A DNA stretch of 43,767 bases from Bacillus paramycoides (GCF_001884235.1 NZ_MAOI01000122.1:1-43767); one strand, 5' to 3'. Numbered from the stretch's first letter, positions 35,997-43,767 are shown. Notes: a model not told the origin generated them from the letters alone. Numbers and translations are program-made.

Positions 35997-36023
35997 AAAA
36001 AAATCCCCCGAAACCTCGGGGGA
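35997..36023 (-). terminator. Terminator of the csiD-lhgO operon
   Basis: TCCCCCGA and TCGGGGGA form a GC-rich stem followed by a seven-T run, 5 bases after the lhgO stop. Confidence 0.95.
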
Positions 36024-36027
36024 CCCA

Positions 36028-37230
36028 TCATACCCTCACCGCTACTACATCCGGTACTTGCTTAGCAATCTCCTCACCAATTTTTATACTAGCCGTTGCC
36101 GCCGGAGATGGTGCGTTGCAAATATGTAAAGAATTTATGCCAGGGATAATGCAGAAGTCATCAACCATATTTCCGTTTGATAAAATAGCTTGTGCCCTTA
36201 CACCTGCATGGGTTGGTACGATATCTTTCTCTGTCAGTTCTGGTATTAAGCGCTGTAAGCTTTTTAAGAATGATTGTTTACTAAATGAGCGCACCATCTC
36301 TTTTATGCCTTCTTTCATATTTGGCATCGCCATTTTCCAAAATCCTGTGTATGTCATTGTTTCCATGAAGTCTTTTATGTTGAAGTCTGTTTTCGTATAG
36401 CCTTCGCGTTTGAAGCTTAATACTGCATTTGGTCCTGCATGTACGTCTCCGTTTATCATTCTTGTGAAATGAACACCTAAAAACGGAAATTCTGGATTTG
36501 GGACTGGATAGATTAAATGTTTTACAAGATGACGTTTTTCTGGGATAAGTTCGTAATATTCACCACGAAACGGAACAATCTTCATATCCGTTAATATTCC
36601 TGTCTTTTTCGCAATACGATCACTATGTAATCCAGCGCAGTTAATGAGAAATTTCGTTTTGAATACGCCTTTGTTTGTCTCAATTGTTACGACATCTTTT
36701 TTCTCAGCAATCTGCTCTGCGGCCGTTCCTAAATGTACTTCTCCCCCGTTTTCCTGAATTAAGCGAGCAAATGCATAACTTACTCCTTTATAATCAGCAA
36801 TCCCGCAAGAAGGAACACGGATTGCGCCAAGTCCTTTTACATGTGGCTCAACTTCAGCTAATTCTTCCTGACTAATTTTAGAAATATGTAAATCGTTTTG
36901 TAAGCCTCTCTCATATAAGTTATGTAAAAGAGGAAGTTCTTCTCTTTCTGTAGCGACAATTACTTTCCCGCACATGTCATAAGCGATGTCATTTTCTTTA
37001 CAAAATTGAACCATAGCTGCATTTCCTTCTTTTGCAAACTTTGCTTTATAACTCCCTGGTTTATAGTAAATTCCAGAATGAATTACTCCGCTATTATGTC
37101 CAGTTTGATGATGTGCAAGTTCCTTTTCTTTTTCAATGATCGCGATTTTCGCACGAGGGAATTTTTTCGTTAAAGCCATTCCAGTTGAAAGACCAACAAT
37201 TCCTCCGCCAATAATTATAAAGTCATACAT
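36028..37230 (-). CDS. lhgO: L-2-hydroxyglutarate oxidase
   Basis: 400 residues, an FAD-dependent oxidase of the DAO superfamily. The N-terminal dinucleotide motif is FIIIGGGIVGLSTGMALTK, followed by HQTGHNSGVIHSGIYY (FAD-proximal, typical of LhgO/L2HGDH), and later INCAGLHSDRIAKK and HAGVRAQ. It oxidises L-2-hydroxyglutarate to 2-oxoglutarate, feeding electrons to the membrane quinone pool in E. coli. Start 37230 follows AAGGGGGAAGTAGG. It lies directly downstream of the csiD gene, as in E. coli, so the two convert glutarate to 2-oxoglutarate. Confidence 0.94.
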   Translation of the reverse strand: MYDFIIIGGGIVGLSTGMALTKKFPRAKIAIIEKEKELAHHQTGHNSGVIHSGIYYKPGSYKAKFAKEGNAAMVQFCKENDIAYDMCGKVIVATEREELPLLHNLYERGLQNDLHISKISQEELAEVEPHVKGLGAIRVPSCGIADYKGVSYAFARLIQENGGEVHLGTAAEQIAEKKDVVTIETNKGVFKTKFLINCAGLHSDRIAKKTGILTDMKIVPFRGEYYELIPEKRHLVKHLIYPVPNPEFPFLGVHFTRMINGDVHAGPNAVLSFKREGYTKTDFNIKDFMETMTYTGFWKMAMPNMKEGIKEMVRSFSKQSFLKSLQRLIPELTEKDIVPTHAGVRAQAILSNGNMVDDFCIIPGINSLHICNAPSPAATASIKIGEEIAKQVPDVVAVRV

Positions 37231-37239
37231 CCTACTTCC

Positions 37240-37280
37240 CCCTTAATATGATGAAAGGCAGGCCTTTTTTTAGACCCGCC
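37240..37280 (-). other. Stem-loop between csiD and lhgO
   Basis: GGCGGGTC and GGCCTGCC pair (with G-T pairs) around an A-rich loop on the minus strand. There is no good T-run, so it may act as a processing or partial attenuation site rather than a full terminator. Confidence 0.4.
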
Positions 37281-37288
37281 ATACAAAC

Positions 37289-38227
37289 TTATTTAGAAAA
37301 ACAACCTCGCTGACGCATTAGTTCTCTATATAAATCTTTATTTTTTTCAAATGCAGCTCTTCCGTGCATCCAAAATAAATTGTTTAAAAGAACTAAATCA
37401 CCAACTGGTAATTTTAATGCATGCGTTGCTGGTGAGTTTTCAACAGAATACGATAAATCTTTCAGATAGTTTGCTTGTTCAATATTATCCGGATAAGCGA
37501 ACTGATCAATAAAACAAATGCATGGTGCGTTATTTACATCAAAAAATGTTTCACGATAGACGATTTCTTGTGCATTTTTACTTGGTGGTGCTTTATACGT
37601 AACCTTAACAGATGCGAGCGAATGATCTCTAAACTTCTGAAGATCTTCCCAATCGTCTAAATGTAGTAAACGGGATTCTCCCCCTACTGCATTTTGCTCT
37701 TCAATTTTCATCATAAGAAGCCAATCTGTCGGTTCATCAACAAATGTACCGTCTGTATGAAGTGTGAATAAACGGTACGCTTGGCGAAGATAAGAATCAC
37801 TACTATCCGTATCTTTCACATTAAATCTCGCATAATACGTTCCTGTCATTGCATCAAAGTTCGGCGTCCCGATTAAATATGTTAATGCCGTTGCAAATTT
37901 CACATAGTCCGCTGCATCTGTCGTTTCACCTTGCACCCCAATTGTAAATCCGCCCGTTTCACGGTCATGAATAATTCCGCGAATGTTATCCATAAATGAT
38001 TGCCCAAAAATCTTTCTCATCCCATCCGCAAGATTAAATCGAGAGTACGGAATGTATTGTAATGACTGCTCTGAATGCCCTTTTACCTCTTCAAAAAACT
38101 GCCTAAGCAATTGCTGATTTAACACAATATGATATAAACGTTTATGCTCTGGATGAGGAACAATCTCATATCCCTCATATTTCTTTGCAAACTTCATCTT
38201 TGCATTTTGTTCTGTAATAATCGACAT
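37289..38227 (-). CDS. csiD: Glutarate 2-hydroxylase (CsiD/GlaH)
   Basis: 312 residues, an Fe(II)/2-oxoglutarate-dependent dioxygenase. The iron site is H157 and D159 (LFTLHTDGTF) with H288 (LFWMHGRAAF); a distal arginine in LMRQRGCF should hold 2-oxoglutarate. CsiD hydroxylates glutarate to L-2-hydroxyglutarate, which LhgO oxidises. Start 38227 follows TAGGGAGGAATTAAA. Preceded by a leader of roughly 285 bases with its own promoter and an internal terminator. Confidence 0.95.
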   Translation of the reverse strand: MSIITEQNAKMKFAKKYEGYEIVPHPEHKRLYHIVLNQQLLRQFFEEVKGHSEQSLQYIPYSRFNLADGMRKIFGQSFMDNIRGIIHDRETGGFTIGVQGETTDAADYVKFATALTYLIGTPNFDAMTGTYYARFNVKDTDSSDSYLRQAYRLFTLHTDGTFVDEPTDWLLMMKIEEQNAVGGESRLLHLDDWEDLQKFRDHSLASVKVTYKAPPSKNAQEIVYRETFFDVNNAPCICFIDQFAYPDNIEQANYLKDLSYSVENSPATHALKLPVGDLVLLNNLFWMHGRAAFEKNKDLYRELMRQRGCFSK

Positions 38228-38331
38228 TTTAATTCCTCCCTAAATGAAATATGAAGAACGTATTGACGCTTTTTACAGACAGTTATCCTTATCTTCTTTA
38301 TGCCGAGATTCGGTCTTACTGCCCTAACAGC

Positions 38332-38388
38332 AAAAAGCCAGTCATACGCATCCACGACATAAAACCGTGAAAACGTACAACTGGCTTA
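38332..38388 (-). terminator. Attenuator-type terminator in the csiD leader
   Basis: GCCAGTTGTACG pairs with CGTATGACTGGC, with an inner CACG stem, followed on the minus strand by TTTTTGC. It lies downstream of the csiD promoter and about 105 bases ahead of the csiD start, so it must be bypassed for expression. Confidence 0.75.
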
Positions 38389-38467
38389 TCATTACGAGTG
38401 TCTTTAATCTCTTAAAGTACAATAATAATAGACAGTTCATATGAAAATATGTGTAAAACAGGAAAGA

Positions 38468-38508
38468 AAGATCGGATATAGAGAAGGCTAATTTCTCGTA
38501 TGGATCTT
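38468..38508 (-). ncRNA. 5' leader hairpin of csiD with TTAGCC loop
   Basis: The predicted transcript begins near 38511. An outer AAGATC/GATCTT pair and an inner GAGAA/TTCTC pair close a loop containing ATTAGCC. The same loop sequence occupies the same place in the gabP-like leader. Candidate part of a riboregulator together with the downstream terminator. Confidence 0.4.
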
Positions 38509-38517
38509 ATTAATTAA

Positions 38518-38546
38518 ATAATAATTCGAAATATTCTAACTGTCAA
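38518..38546 (-). promoter_or_regulatory. Sigma-A promoter of csiD-lhgO
   Basis: TTGACA (38541-38546) and TATTAT (38518-38523) on the minus strand, 17 bases apart. The -35 overlaps the end of the small 42-residue gene. Confidence 0.75.
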
Positions 38547-38664
38547 TTCGTTTTTTACTTTTTTCTCTGCACACTTTACACATTTTACAAATCCCTTTAC
38601 TTTCCGCACACCCTCTTTTTTTCTCCTCTTGTTTTACAACTTGAACTTCACTTATTTTTTTCAT
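38536..38664 (-). CDS. Small Cys/Lys-rich protein, 42 residues
   Basis: A short gene with a strong GAGGAGGAAAGGAAC site, reading MKKISEVQVVKQEEKKRGCA and continuing with GICKMCKVCREKSKKRIDS. Four cysteines, three in a CxxCxxC cluster, suggest metal binding. Very basic. It lies between a terminator and the csiD promoter. No family recognised. The ribosome site and amino-acid bias support real coding, but length is near the limit for confidence. Confidence 0.55.
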   Translation of the reverse strand: MKKISEVQVVKQEEKKRGCAESKGICKMCKVCREKSKKRIDS

Positions 38665-38684
38665 GTTCCTTTCCTCCTCAATAT

Positions 38685-38725
38685 AAAAAGCCAGTCGTAT
38701 CCCTTTAAAGGAAATACAACTGGCT
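38685..38725 (-). terminator. Terminator after the gab-type operon
   Basis: GCCAGTTGTA pairs with TACGACTGGC and is followed by TTTTTATA on the minus strand. The outer stem is almost identical to the csiD leader terminator. It separates the DUF3870 gene from the 42-residue gene. Confidence 0.85.
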
Positions 38726-38763
38726 CTTGTTTATGGACATACATACGATAAACTAGACAGTTA

Positions 38764-39117
38764 TTATGGAGTTGTTTCCTCGTACTCACCTTGAGGCTGT
38801 TCATCATTTAAATAACTTACATATTGGCGATGCAAATCTTTTACCGCACTAACGATAGCATTTTGCGCTTTTCCTTGATAATGATCTGTAATATCTTGAA
38901 CGATTTCTTCAATACCATCTCGCAAACTATGTCCTCTCAAAATTTGAGCGACGAAGTCTCTACCGTGCTCTGTCGCAAGCGTACATGACGCTTCAATAAT
39001 GACATGGTATTTATGATCTGCCTCAATTGTAATTGTTAATGTTTCATACATACTGCGAACAGCCATCCCTTTCGGAAGTCTCGAATGTCCCGCCATAAAA
39101 AAAGTCCCTTTACGCAT
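38764..39117 (-). CDS. DUF3870-like protein
   Basis: 117 residues from 39117 (GGAGGATGAAAT site). The pattern FMAGHSRLPKGMAVRSMYET, ITIEADHKYHVIIEASCTLA, then LRGHSLRDGI and GKAQNAIVSAVKDL matches the conserved DUF3870 proteins as I remember them. These are often encoded beside amino-acid catabolism genes. No biochemical role known to me. Last gene of the permease-transaminase-dehydrogenase operon; a short gap of 32 bases separates it from the dehydrogenase gene. Confidence 0.7.
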   Translation of the reverse strand: MRKGTFFMAGHSRLPKGMAVRSMYETLTITIEADHKYHVIIEASCTLATEHGRDFVAQILRGHSLRDGIEEIVQDITDHYQGKAQNAIVSAVKDLHRQYVSYLNDEQPQGEYEETTP

Positions 39118-39149
39118 ATTTCATCCTCCGTTACTATGTTTTTTATCAC

Positions 39150-40592
39150 TTATACTTGATCTACGTATACTGTCTTTATTCTCGTATAAAATTCTTTAGC
39201 CGCTTTTCCTTGTTCACGCGGTCCAGCACTAGAGTTTTTCATTCCGCCAAACGGAACTTGTGGTTCTGCCCCTGCCGTTTCTGAATTCACATGAACCATT
39301 CCAGCTTCCATATCATCAATAAACCTTTGCGATAAACTTAAATTATTTGTACAAATAGATGCGCTTAGCCCATATTCAGTATCATTCGCTAAAGAAACGG
39401 CTTCCTCATAACTTTTCACTTTAAATAAACATATAACAGGCCCGAAAATTTCCTCTTTCGCAATGCGTGCATCTTGATCTACATTTTCAAAAATGGTCGG
39501 TAAAACATAACACCCTCGCTGCAATTCTGCTTCTTTCGGCACGCTGCCTCCATAAAGTAAAGAAGCCTCGTGTTTTCCTACTTCAATCATCGATAAAACA
39601 GATTGCTGCTGCCCCTTTGAAACGCATGGGCCCATAAATGTATCAGGTTCTAACGGGTTCCCAACTGTAAGAGCCTCGGTGCTCCGCAAAAGTTGATCGC
39701 GGAACGCTTCATAAATTTCCTCTTCCACTATCACTCTACTTGTTGCTGTACACTTTTGTCCTGTTGACATAAATGCACCCTTTATCGCAATATTTACCGC
39801 CTTTTCAATATGAGCATCTTTTAATACAACTAACGGATTTTTCCCGCCCATTTCTAATTGTACTTTTTTCCGAGTTTCAACGGCTGCTTTTTGAATGATG
39901 TTTCCAACGTGATTAGAACCAGTAAAGGATACCGCTTGTATATCCGGATTCCCCGTTAACTCTGCTCCAACTTCAGAACCTTTGCCGAATACACAGTTTA
40001 TAACGCCTGCTGGAATACCTGCCTCATGAAATGCATTTACAAGGTGGTACACTGATTTTGGCGTAACTTCAGCCGGCTTAATGACAATCGTGTTTCCGTA
40101 AATAAGTGCCGGCGCCATTTTCCACGCTGGAATCGCAATCGGAAAGTTCCACGGCGTAATTAATCCAACTGGCCCTACTGCTACTCGTTTACTGTAAAGC
40201 ATTGTACTTTCATTAGCAGATGGAATGAGCTCACCTATCGGCTGATTTGCTTCCCCTGCATAATATTCAAGAATGCTAATCGCACGCTTCGTCTCTCCTA
40301 TTCCTTCAGCAATCGTCTTTCCTTCTTCGCTTGTTACATCTTGCCCAATTTCATTTACCTTTTCTTTCAAAATAGCTGCCGCTTTCCATAAATAACTTGC
40401 TCTTTCTTGAAACGATAACCGTTGCCATTTTTGAAAAGCTTCTTTCGCTGATGCGATGGCTACTCGTGTATCTTCTACTGAACTGAACGGGAATTCACCT
40501 AGTACTTCCCCGTTATGCGGATTATAATTTTTAACGTATGCATTCGTGGAAGGTTCTTTCCACTCACCGTTTATATAATTGAAAAACCTCAT
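39150..40592 (-). CDS. Semialdehyde dehydrogenase (succinate/glutarate semialdehyde type)
   Basis: 480 residues, NAD(P)+-dependent aldehyde dehydrogenase. Key parts: [19 protein letters not shown] (Asn for oxyanion hole), [10 protein letters not shown], the glutamate in [11 protein letters not shown], catalytic Cys281 in GQKCTATSR, and [11 protein letters not shown]. It follows gabT by 21 bases (GCAGGGGA site). In this operon it should oxidise the semialdehyde made by the transaminase: succinate semialdehyde from GABA or glutarate semialdehyde from 5-aminovalerate. Overall sequence looks closer to YcbD-type enzymes than to classical GabD, so the preferred substrate is open. Confidence 0.9.
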   Translation of the reverse strand: MRFFNYINGEWKEPSTNAYVKNYNPHNGEVLGEFPFSSVEDTRVAIASAKEAFQKWQRLSFQERASYLWKAAAILKEKVNEIGQDVTSEEGKTIAEGIGETKRAISILEYYAGEANQPIGELIPSANESTMLYSKRVAVGPVGLITPWNFPIAIPAWKMAPALIYGNTIVIKPAEVTPKSVYHLVNAFHEAGIPAGVINCVFGKGSEVGAELTGNPDIQAVSFTGSNHVGNIIQKAAVETRKKVQLEMGGKNPLVVLKDAHIEKAVNIAIKGAFMSTGQKCTATSRVIVEEEIYEAFRDQLLRSTEALTVGNPLEPDTFMGPCVSKGQQQSVLSMIEVGKHEASLLYGGSVPKEAELQRGCYVLPTIFENVDQDARIAKEEIFGPVICLFKVKSYEEAVSLANDTEYGLSASICTNNLSLSQRFIDDMEAGMVHVNSETAGAEPQVPFGGMKNSSAGPREQGKAAKEFYTRIKTVYVDQV

Positions 40593-40613
40593 TCCCCTGC
40601 CCCCACCATTTTT

Positions 40614-41942
40614 TTATTTTGATAGTTTCGCAATAGCAGCTTCAATAATAGTAAGCCCTTCTTCAAGTTGTTCATCTGTTATAACAAGAGGCGGCAAGAA
40701 GCGAAGTACATTACTATAAATACCAGCGCTTATTGTAATGACCCCTTTACTATGCGTTTCCTTCATAATCGCTTTAACCTCTTCCGTTGCTGGCTCTTTC
40801 GTTTCTTTATCCTTTACAAGCTCAATTGCTGTCATAGCGCCAATCCCTCTAACATCACCAACTACTTCATATTTATCTTTCCAACTATTAAATACTTCCA
40901 TCATACGTTCACCAATTTCTATCGCACGCTTTACTAAATTCTCTTCTTCTATTACATCTAAAACAGCTAATGCAGCGGCGCAAGCGACTGGACTTCCTGA
41001 AAAAGTACCACCTAATTGACCTGGGCCAGATGCATCCATCAATTCCGCTCTTCCTGTTATTGCGCTCAGCGGCATGCCGGCAGCGACTGATTTTGAAAAT
41101 GTCATTAAATCAGGAGCTACACCGAAATGATCCATTGCAAATAAGCTACCCGTACGAGCGAAACCTGTTTGAATTTCATCCGCAATCATAACAATTCCAT
41201 ATTTATCGCAAATATTTCGGACGCCTCGCATGAACGTAGTCGTCGGAACGATAAATCCACCTTCTCCTTGAAGCGGTTCCAAAATAATCGCAGCAATATT
41301 ATCACTTGCCACTTCCTCTAACATAAAACGCTCAAAGTACGCTAAAATTTGCGCGTCTACTTCTTCTTGCGTCAGTCCTTCGTCAGCACGGTAATAATAC
41401 GGATATGGCAATTTATATACTTCTGGTGCAAACGGTCCAAATCCGTGCTTGTACGGTTTCACTTTACTTGTAAGTGACATCGTCATAAGTGTACGCCCAT
41501 GATAAGCGCGCTCAAACGAAACGATAGCACTTCTTCCAGTTGCTTTTCTAGCAATCTTCACCGCATTTTCCACTGCTTCAGCTCCGCTATTAGCAAACAT
41601 CGTTTTTTTCTTAAAATCTCCTGGCGTTAATTCATTCAGTCTTTCAGCTAATGCAATATAACTTTCATACGGCGCTACATGAAAACAACTATGAATAGAA
41701 GATTCTACTTGCTCTTGAATCGCCTTTACTACTTTCGGATGACAATGCCCAACGTTTTGCATACCAATTCCGCCCGCAAAGTCGATTAGTTCATTGCCAT
41801 CTACATCTGTAATAATTGCGCCTTTTGCTGATTGCACATATAACTCTGTAATATTGTAAGGCCCTTCTGGCACTGCATTTTTTCTTCTTTCATGTAATAT
41901 GCTAGATTTTGTAGTTGTAATATCTTTCTTCTCCTTCAACAT
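40614..41942 (-). CDS. gabT: 4-aminobutyrate (GABA/5-aminovalerate) aminotransferase
   Basis: 442 residues, class III PLP aminotransferase. Features: FAGGIGMQNVGHCHPKVV, FANSGAEAVENAVKIAR, YHGRTLMTMSLTSK, LEPLQGEGGF, ADEIQTGFARTG, and the PLP-binding Lys284 in MTFSKSVAAGMPLSA; PLP-phosphate contact in GGTFSGSPVACAA. Moves the terminal amino group of GABA or 5-aminovalerate to 2-oxoglutarate. Start 41942 has GGGGTATGTTCC. Second gene of the operon after the permease (17 bases). Confidence 0.93.
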   Translation of the reverse strand: MLKEKKDITTTKSSILHERRKNAVPEGPYNITELYVQSAKGAIITDVDGNELIDFAGGIGMQNVGHCHPKVVKAIQEQVESSIHSCFHVAPYESYIALAERLNELTPGDFKKKTMFANSGAEAVENAVKIARKATGRSAIVSFERAYHGRTLMTMSLTSKVKPYKHGFGPFAPEVYKLPYPYYYRADEGLTQEEVDAQILAYFERFMLEEVASDNIAAIILEPLQGEGGFIVPTTTFMRGVRNICDKYGIVMIADEIQTGFARTGSLFAMDHFGVAPDLMTFSKSVAAGMPLSAITGRAELMDASGPGQLGGTFSGSPVACAAALAVLDVIEEENLVKRAIEIGERMMEVFNSWKDKYEVVGDVRGIGAMTAIELVKDKETKEPATEEVKAIMKETHSKGVITISAGIYSNVLRFLPPLVITDEQLEEGLTIIEAAIAKLSK

Positions 41943-41959
41943 GGAACATACCCCTTTTC

Positions 41960-43384
41960 TTATTCTTTCTCTAAACTAACTTCCGCATCTTGTATAATCG
42001 TAAAATCATTCAACTTTTGCTTATCTAACTTTCTAACTCTTAGAAAATAACTTATTATTACTAGGGTAGTAGCTAGTAATGTCATGTAAAATTGCATACG
42101 CATATCTTCTATAAACGCTTGTGAAGCAAATATTGTAATAATCATCAAAAGCGTTGCATATGTGAGATAAGGGAATAACCACATTTTCACTTTTAGCTTT
42201 CCAGCCCCTTCTCTTTCCCTTTCTCGTCTTAACCGAATATGTGAAACTGCAACGAACATATACATAAGCATCGTTACACCACCTGAACTATTCGCTAAAA
42301 ACGCAAACAGTTTATCAGGAGATATAAATTTCAACATCGCGCAAATAAATGCAAATACGATACTTGCAAATATCGCTATAACTGGCGTCCCTCTACCATT
42401 TAACCGTGAGAAACTAGCCGGAGCATCACCTTTTTTAGCAAGTGAAAATAGCATACGTGAACTCGTATATATACCCGAGTTCATAACGGAAAGTAACGAT
42501 AGAAATACAACACCATTCATAATTTCTGCGGCTGCAGGTATTCCTGCCATATTGAATAAACTTGCATACGGAAGTTTTAATAACTCCTTATCCGTCCACG
42601 GAATAAACATAACTAAAATCGTTACCGACCCGACAAAGAAAAGCATAAGGCGCCATACTACACTATTAATAGCTCGTATAACATTTTTCTCTGGATTTTC
42701 AGATTCCCCGGCTGCAATAGCGGCCACTTCGCTCCCTGATAACGAGAAAGAAATAAACACTACGCTCAGTAATACAGGGACAATCCCATTTGGAAAGAAG
42801 CCTCCATTTTCCGTAATAATAGCAAGACTCGGTCTCTCCACTCCTGGAACAAGTCCAAAAAACATCGAAACTCCTAAAATTAAAAACACAACAATCGCCA
42901 CAACTTTAATAAACGCTAACCAATATTCAAACTCTCCGTACAATTTTACTGAATATACATTCGTCATTGTCATTAAAAGAATCATACATAAGCTCGCAAT
43001 CCATGCTGGAACCGAAGGAAACCAATTGTTAATCATCACACCTAAAAGCACCGCTTCAATTGCGATAATAATGACCCAATTAAACCAATATAACCAACCG
43101 ATCGTATACCCTGCCCACGGTCCAATTGCTTTATTCGCATAAGTCGCGAAAGAACCACTATCAGGATTTTCCGCTGCCATCTCTCCTAACATCCGCATCA
43201 CGAGCACAACCATTAAAGCGCCGATAATATAGGACAAAATCGCTGCTGGCCCCGACGCTTGAATAATCGTTCCACTTCCTACAAACAAGCCTCCACCGAT
43301 AACCCCGCCGATCGAAATCATTGTTATATGCCTAGTTTTTAAATCCTTTTGTAACTCCTTTTTCGCTTTAGCCAAACAATTCAC
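41960..43384 (-). CDS. GabP-like amino acid permease (AAT family)
   Basis: 474 residues from the GTG at 43384, 5 bases after GGAGG; an in-frame ATG at 43396 and GTG at 43408 lack ribosome sites. Twelve helices; the AAT/APC signature LKTRHITMISIGGVIGGGLFVGSG and helix 2-3 GEMAAENPDSGSFATYA are clear, as is SGSEVAAIAAGESENPEKNV. Probably imports GABA and/or 5-aminovalerate for the downstream transaminase. Preceded by a long leader with an intrinsic terminator. Confidence 0.88.
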   Translation of the reverse strand: MNCLAKAKKELQKDLKTRHITMISIGGVIGGGLFVGSGTIIQASGPAAILSYIIGALMVVLVMRMLGEMAAENPDSGSFATYANKAIGPWAGYTIGWLYWFNWVIIIAIEAVLLGVMINNWFPSVPAWIASLCMILLMTMTNVYSVKLYGEFEYWLAFIKVVAIVVFLILGVSMFFGLVPGVERPSLAIITENGGFFPNGIVPVLLSVVFISFSLSGSEVAAIAAGESENPEKNVIRAINSVVWRLMLFFVGSVTILVMFIPWTDKELLKLPYASLFNMAGIPAAAEIMNGVVFLSLLSVMNSGIYTSSRMLFSLAKKGDAPASFSRLNGRGTPVIAIFASIVFAFICAMLKFISPDKLFAFLANSSGGVTMLMYMFVAVSHIRLRREREREGAGKLKVKMWLFPYLTYATLLMIITIFASQAFIEDMRMQFYMTLLATTLVIISYFLRVRKLDKQKLNDFTIIQDAEVSLEKE

Positions 43385-43465
43385 CAGCCCCTCCATTAGC
43401 GTGGACACGCACTATATTCCATTACCCCTTGGACTTGATAGTGCTTTCTTTAAATCTCCTCCTGC

Positions 43466-43542
43466 TTTAAAAAAAATAAAAAGAGCCAGAAAAACAATGT
43501 ACACATTTACATTGGATTTTACTGTCTCTATCCTTATGGCTC
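43466..43542 (-). terminator. Attenuator-type terminator in the gabP leader
   Basis: GAGCCA and TGGCTC close a stem that contains an inner CAATGT/ACATTG hairpin and is followed by TTTTTATTTTTTTT on the minus strand. It lies between the promoter and the gene, about 80 bases ahead of the start. Confidence 0.75.
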
Positions 43543-43613
43543 GTCCTCCTGCTAAGGAAGCTCAAGTGGAAAGAAGCTCCGCTATTAAATTGAACAAAAG
43601 TAACTCCGGGCTT

Positions 43614-43632
43614 ACAGAGAGGCTAATCACTG
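43614..43632 (-). ncRNA. 5' leader hairpin of gabP with TTAGCC loop
   Basis: ACAG/CTGT and an inner GA/TC pair enclose TTAGCC, about 12 bases from the predicted transcript start. It matches the loop at the start of the csiD leader. Confidence 0.4.
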
Positions 43633-43650
43633 TCATCCGATAATAAGTTA

Positions 43651-43679
43651 ATCATAATACAAATAAACTGAATATTCAA
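43651..43679 (-). promoter_or_regulatory. Sigma-A promoter of the gabP-gabT operon
   Basis: TTGAAT (43674-43679) and TATGAT (43651-43656) on the minus strand, 17 bases apart. The leader to the start at 43384 is about 260 bases. Confidence 0.6.
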
Positions 43680-43691
43680 TGTTCATTTTTG

Positions 43692-43767
43692 ATAAAGTGA
43701 AACTTTAATCAGTGGGGGTTTTGTTCATCCCCCACTGATTATCAGCCCTCACCAATCGGGCTTTTAC
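43692..43767 (-). repeat. bcr1-type repeat, partial at window edge
   Basis: The minus strand reads GTAAAAGCCCGATTGG..., then ATCAGTGGGGGATG, CCCCCACTGATTAAAG and TTTCAC followed by TTTAT (43692-43696). This matches the 3' half of the copy at 3433-3588 in reverse orientation. The 5' half lies beyond the window. Confidence 0.88.

Noticed and set aside
38340-38440. 32-codon reading frame across the csiD leader terminator
   Set aside because: No ribosome site, and its second half is the terminator stem; composition is not protein-like.
38228-38763. CRISPR-like array from repeated GCCAGT stems
   Set aside because: Only two copies, each an intrinsic terminator with different loops and no regular spacers.
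43384-43432. Eight-codon leader peptide (MEYSACPR) just ahead of the permease gene
   Set aside because: It has an AAGGGG site and ends next to the gene, but is too short to support from one sequence.
43466-43650. Lysine, glycine or T-box type leader ahead of the permease gene
   Set aside because: None of the invariant boxes I know for these classes (lysine-riboswitch core, tandem glycine motif, T-box TGG loop) can be read; only the terminator and the TTAGCC hairpin are solid.

Overview
The window is a piece of chromosome from a low-GC Firmicute, almost certainly the Bacillus cereus group. The strongest sign is a complete bcr1-type repeat at 3433-3588 and part of a second, inverted copy at the right edge (43692-43767). 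The Shine-Dalgarno sites (GGAGG) and the family composition agree. No rRNA, tRNA, CRISPR array or insertion sequence was seen.

Layout. 1-3.2 kb: an MFS drug exporter (cut by the left edge) divergent from its TetR-type regulator, then a PspA-like envelope-stress pair. 3.4-6.3 kb: the bcr1 repeat, a DnaD-like/DnaB-like replication pair with unusual codon use, and a MazG-like pyrophosphohydrolase. 6.6-20.6 kb: first accessory island. It holds a C5-cytosine methyltransferase, a DptF-DptG-DptH-like ATPase module and two complete Sau3AI/MutH-type endonucleases, one at each end. The phosphorothioation genes (dndBCDE) that normally accompany DptFGH are absent. 20.7-25.5 kb: a CitS/CitT-type two-component system with a TctC-like binding lipoprotein, divergent from an MHS-family carboxylate/H+ symporter. 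25.6-32.4 kb: second accessory island, one operon encoding a dynamin-like GTPase, a HerA/FtsK-type ATPase with a glycine-rich hydrophobic segment, a WHH-type HNH nuclease and a SMI1/KNR4 immunity protein. It is preceded by what looks like a small frameshifted gene. 32.5-35.9 kb: a proline-racemase-family enzyme, a dicarboxylate/amino-acid symporter and an ornithine-cyclodeaminase-family reductase behind a clear sigma-54 promoter. 36.0-43.7 kb: glutarate/GABA/5-aminovalerate catabolism (GabP-like permease, GabT, aldehyde dehydrogenase, DUF3870 protein; then CsiD/GlaH and LhgO).

How the genes fit together. The right-hand third is a catabolic block: uptake, transamination and oxidation of an omega-amino acid, then glutarate to L-2-hydroxyglutarate to 2-oxoglutarate. 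Both halves of this pathway start with a long 5' leader that carries a hairpin displaying the same TTAGCC loop near the predicted transcript start, followed by an intrinsic terminator ahead of the gene. This suggests shared attenuation, possibly by an undescribed riboregulator. The two islands interrupt this metabolic chromosome and look like conflict systems. The first joins ordinary modification and restriction genes to a DptFGH machine. The second joins a membrane-remodelling GTPase and a pump-like ATPase to a toxin/immunity pair. These two islands and the paired leaders are the best candidates for something new.

All family assignments come from reading motifs by eye; no database search was possible.
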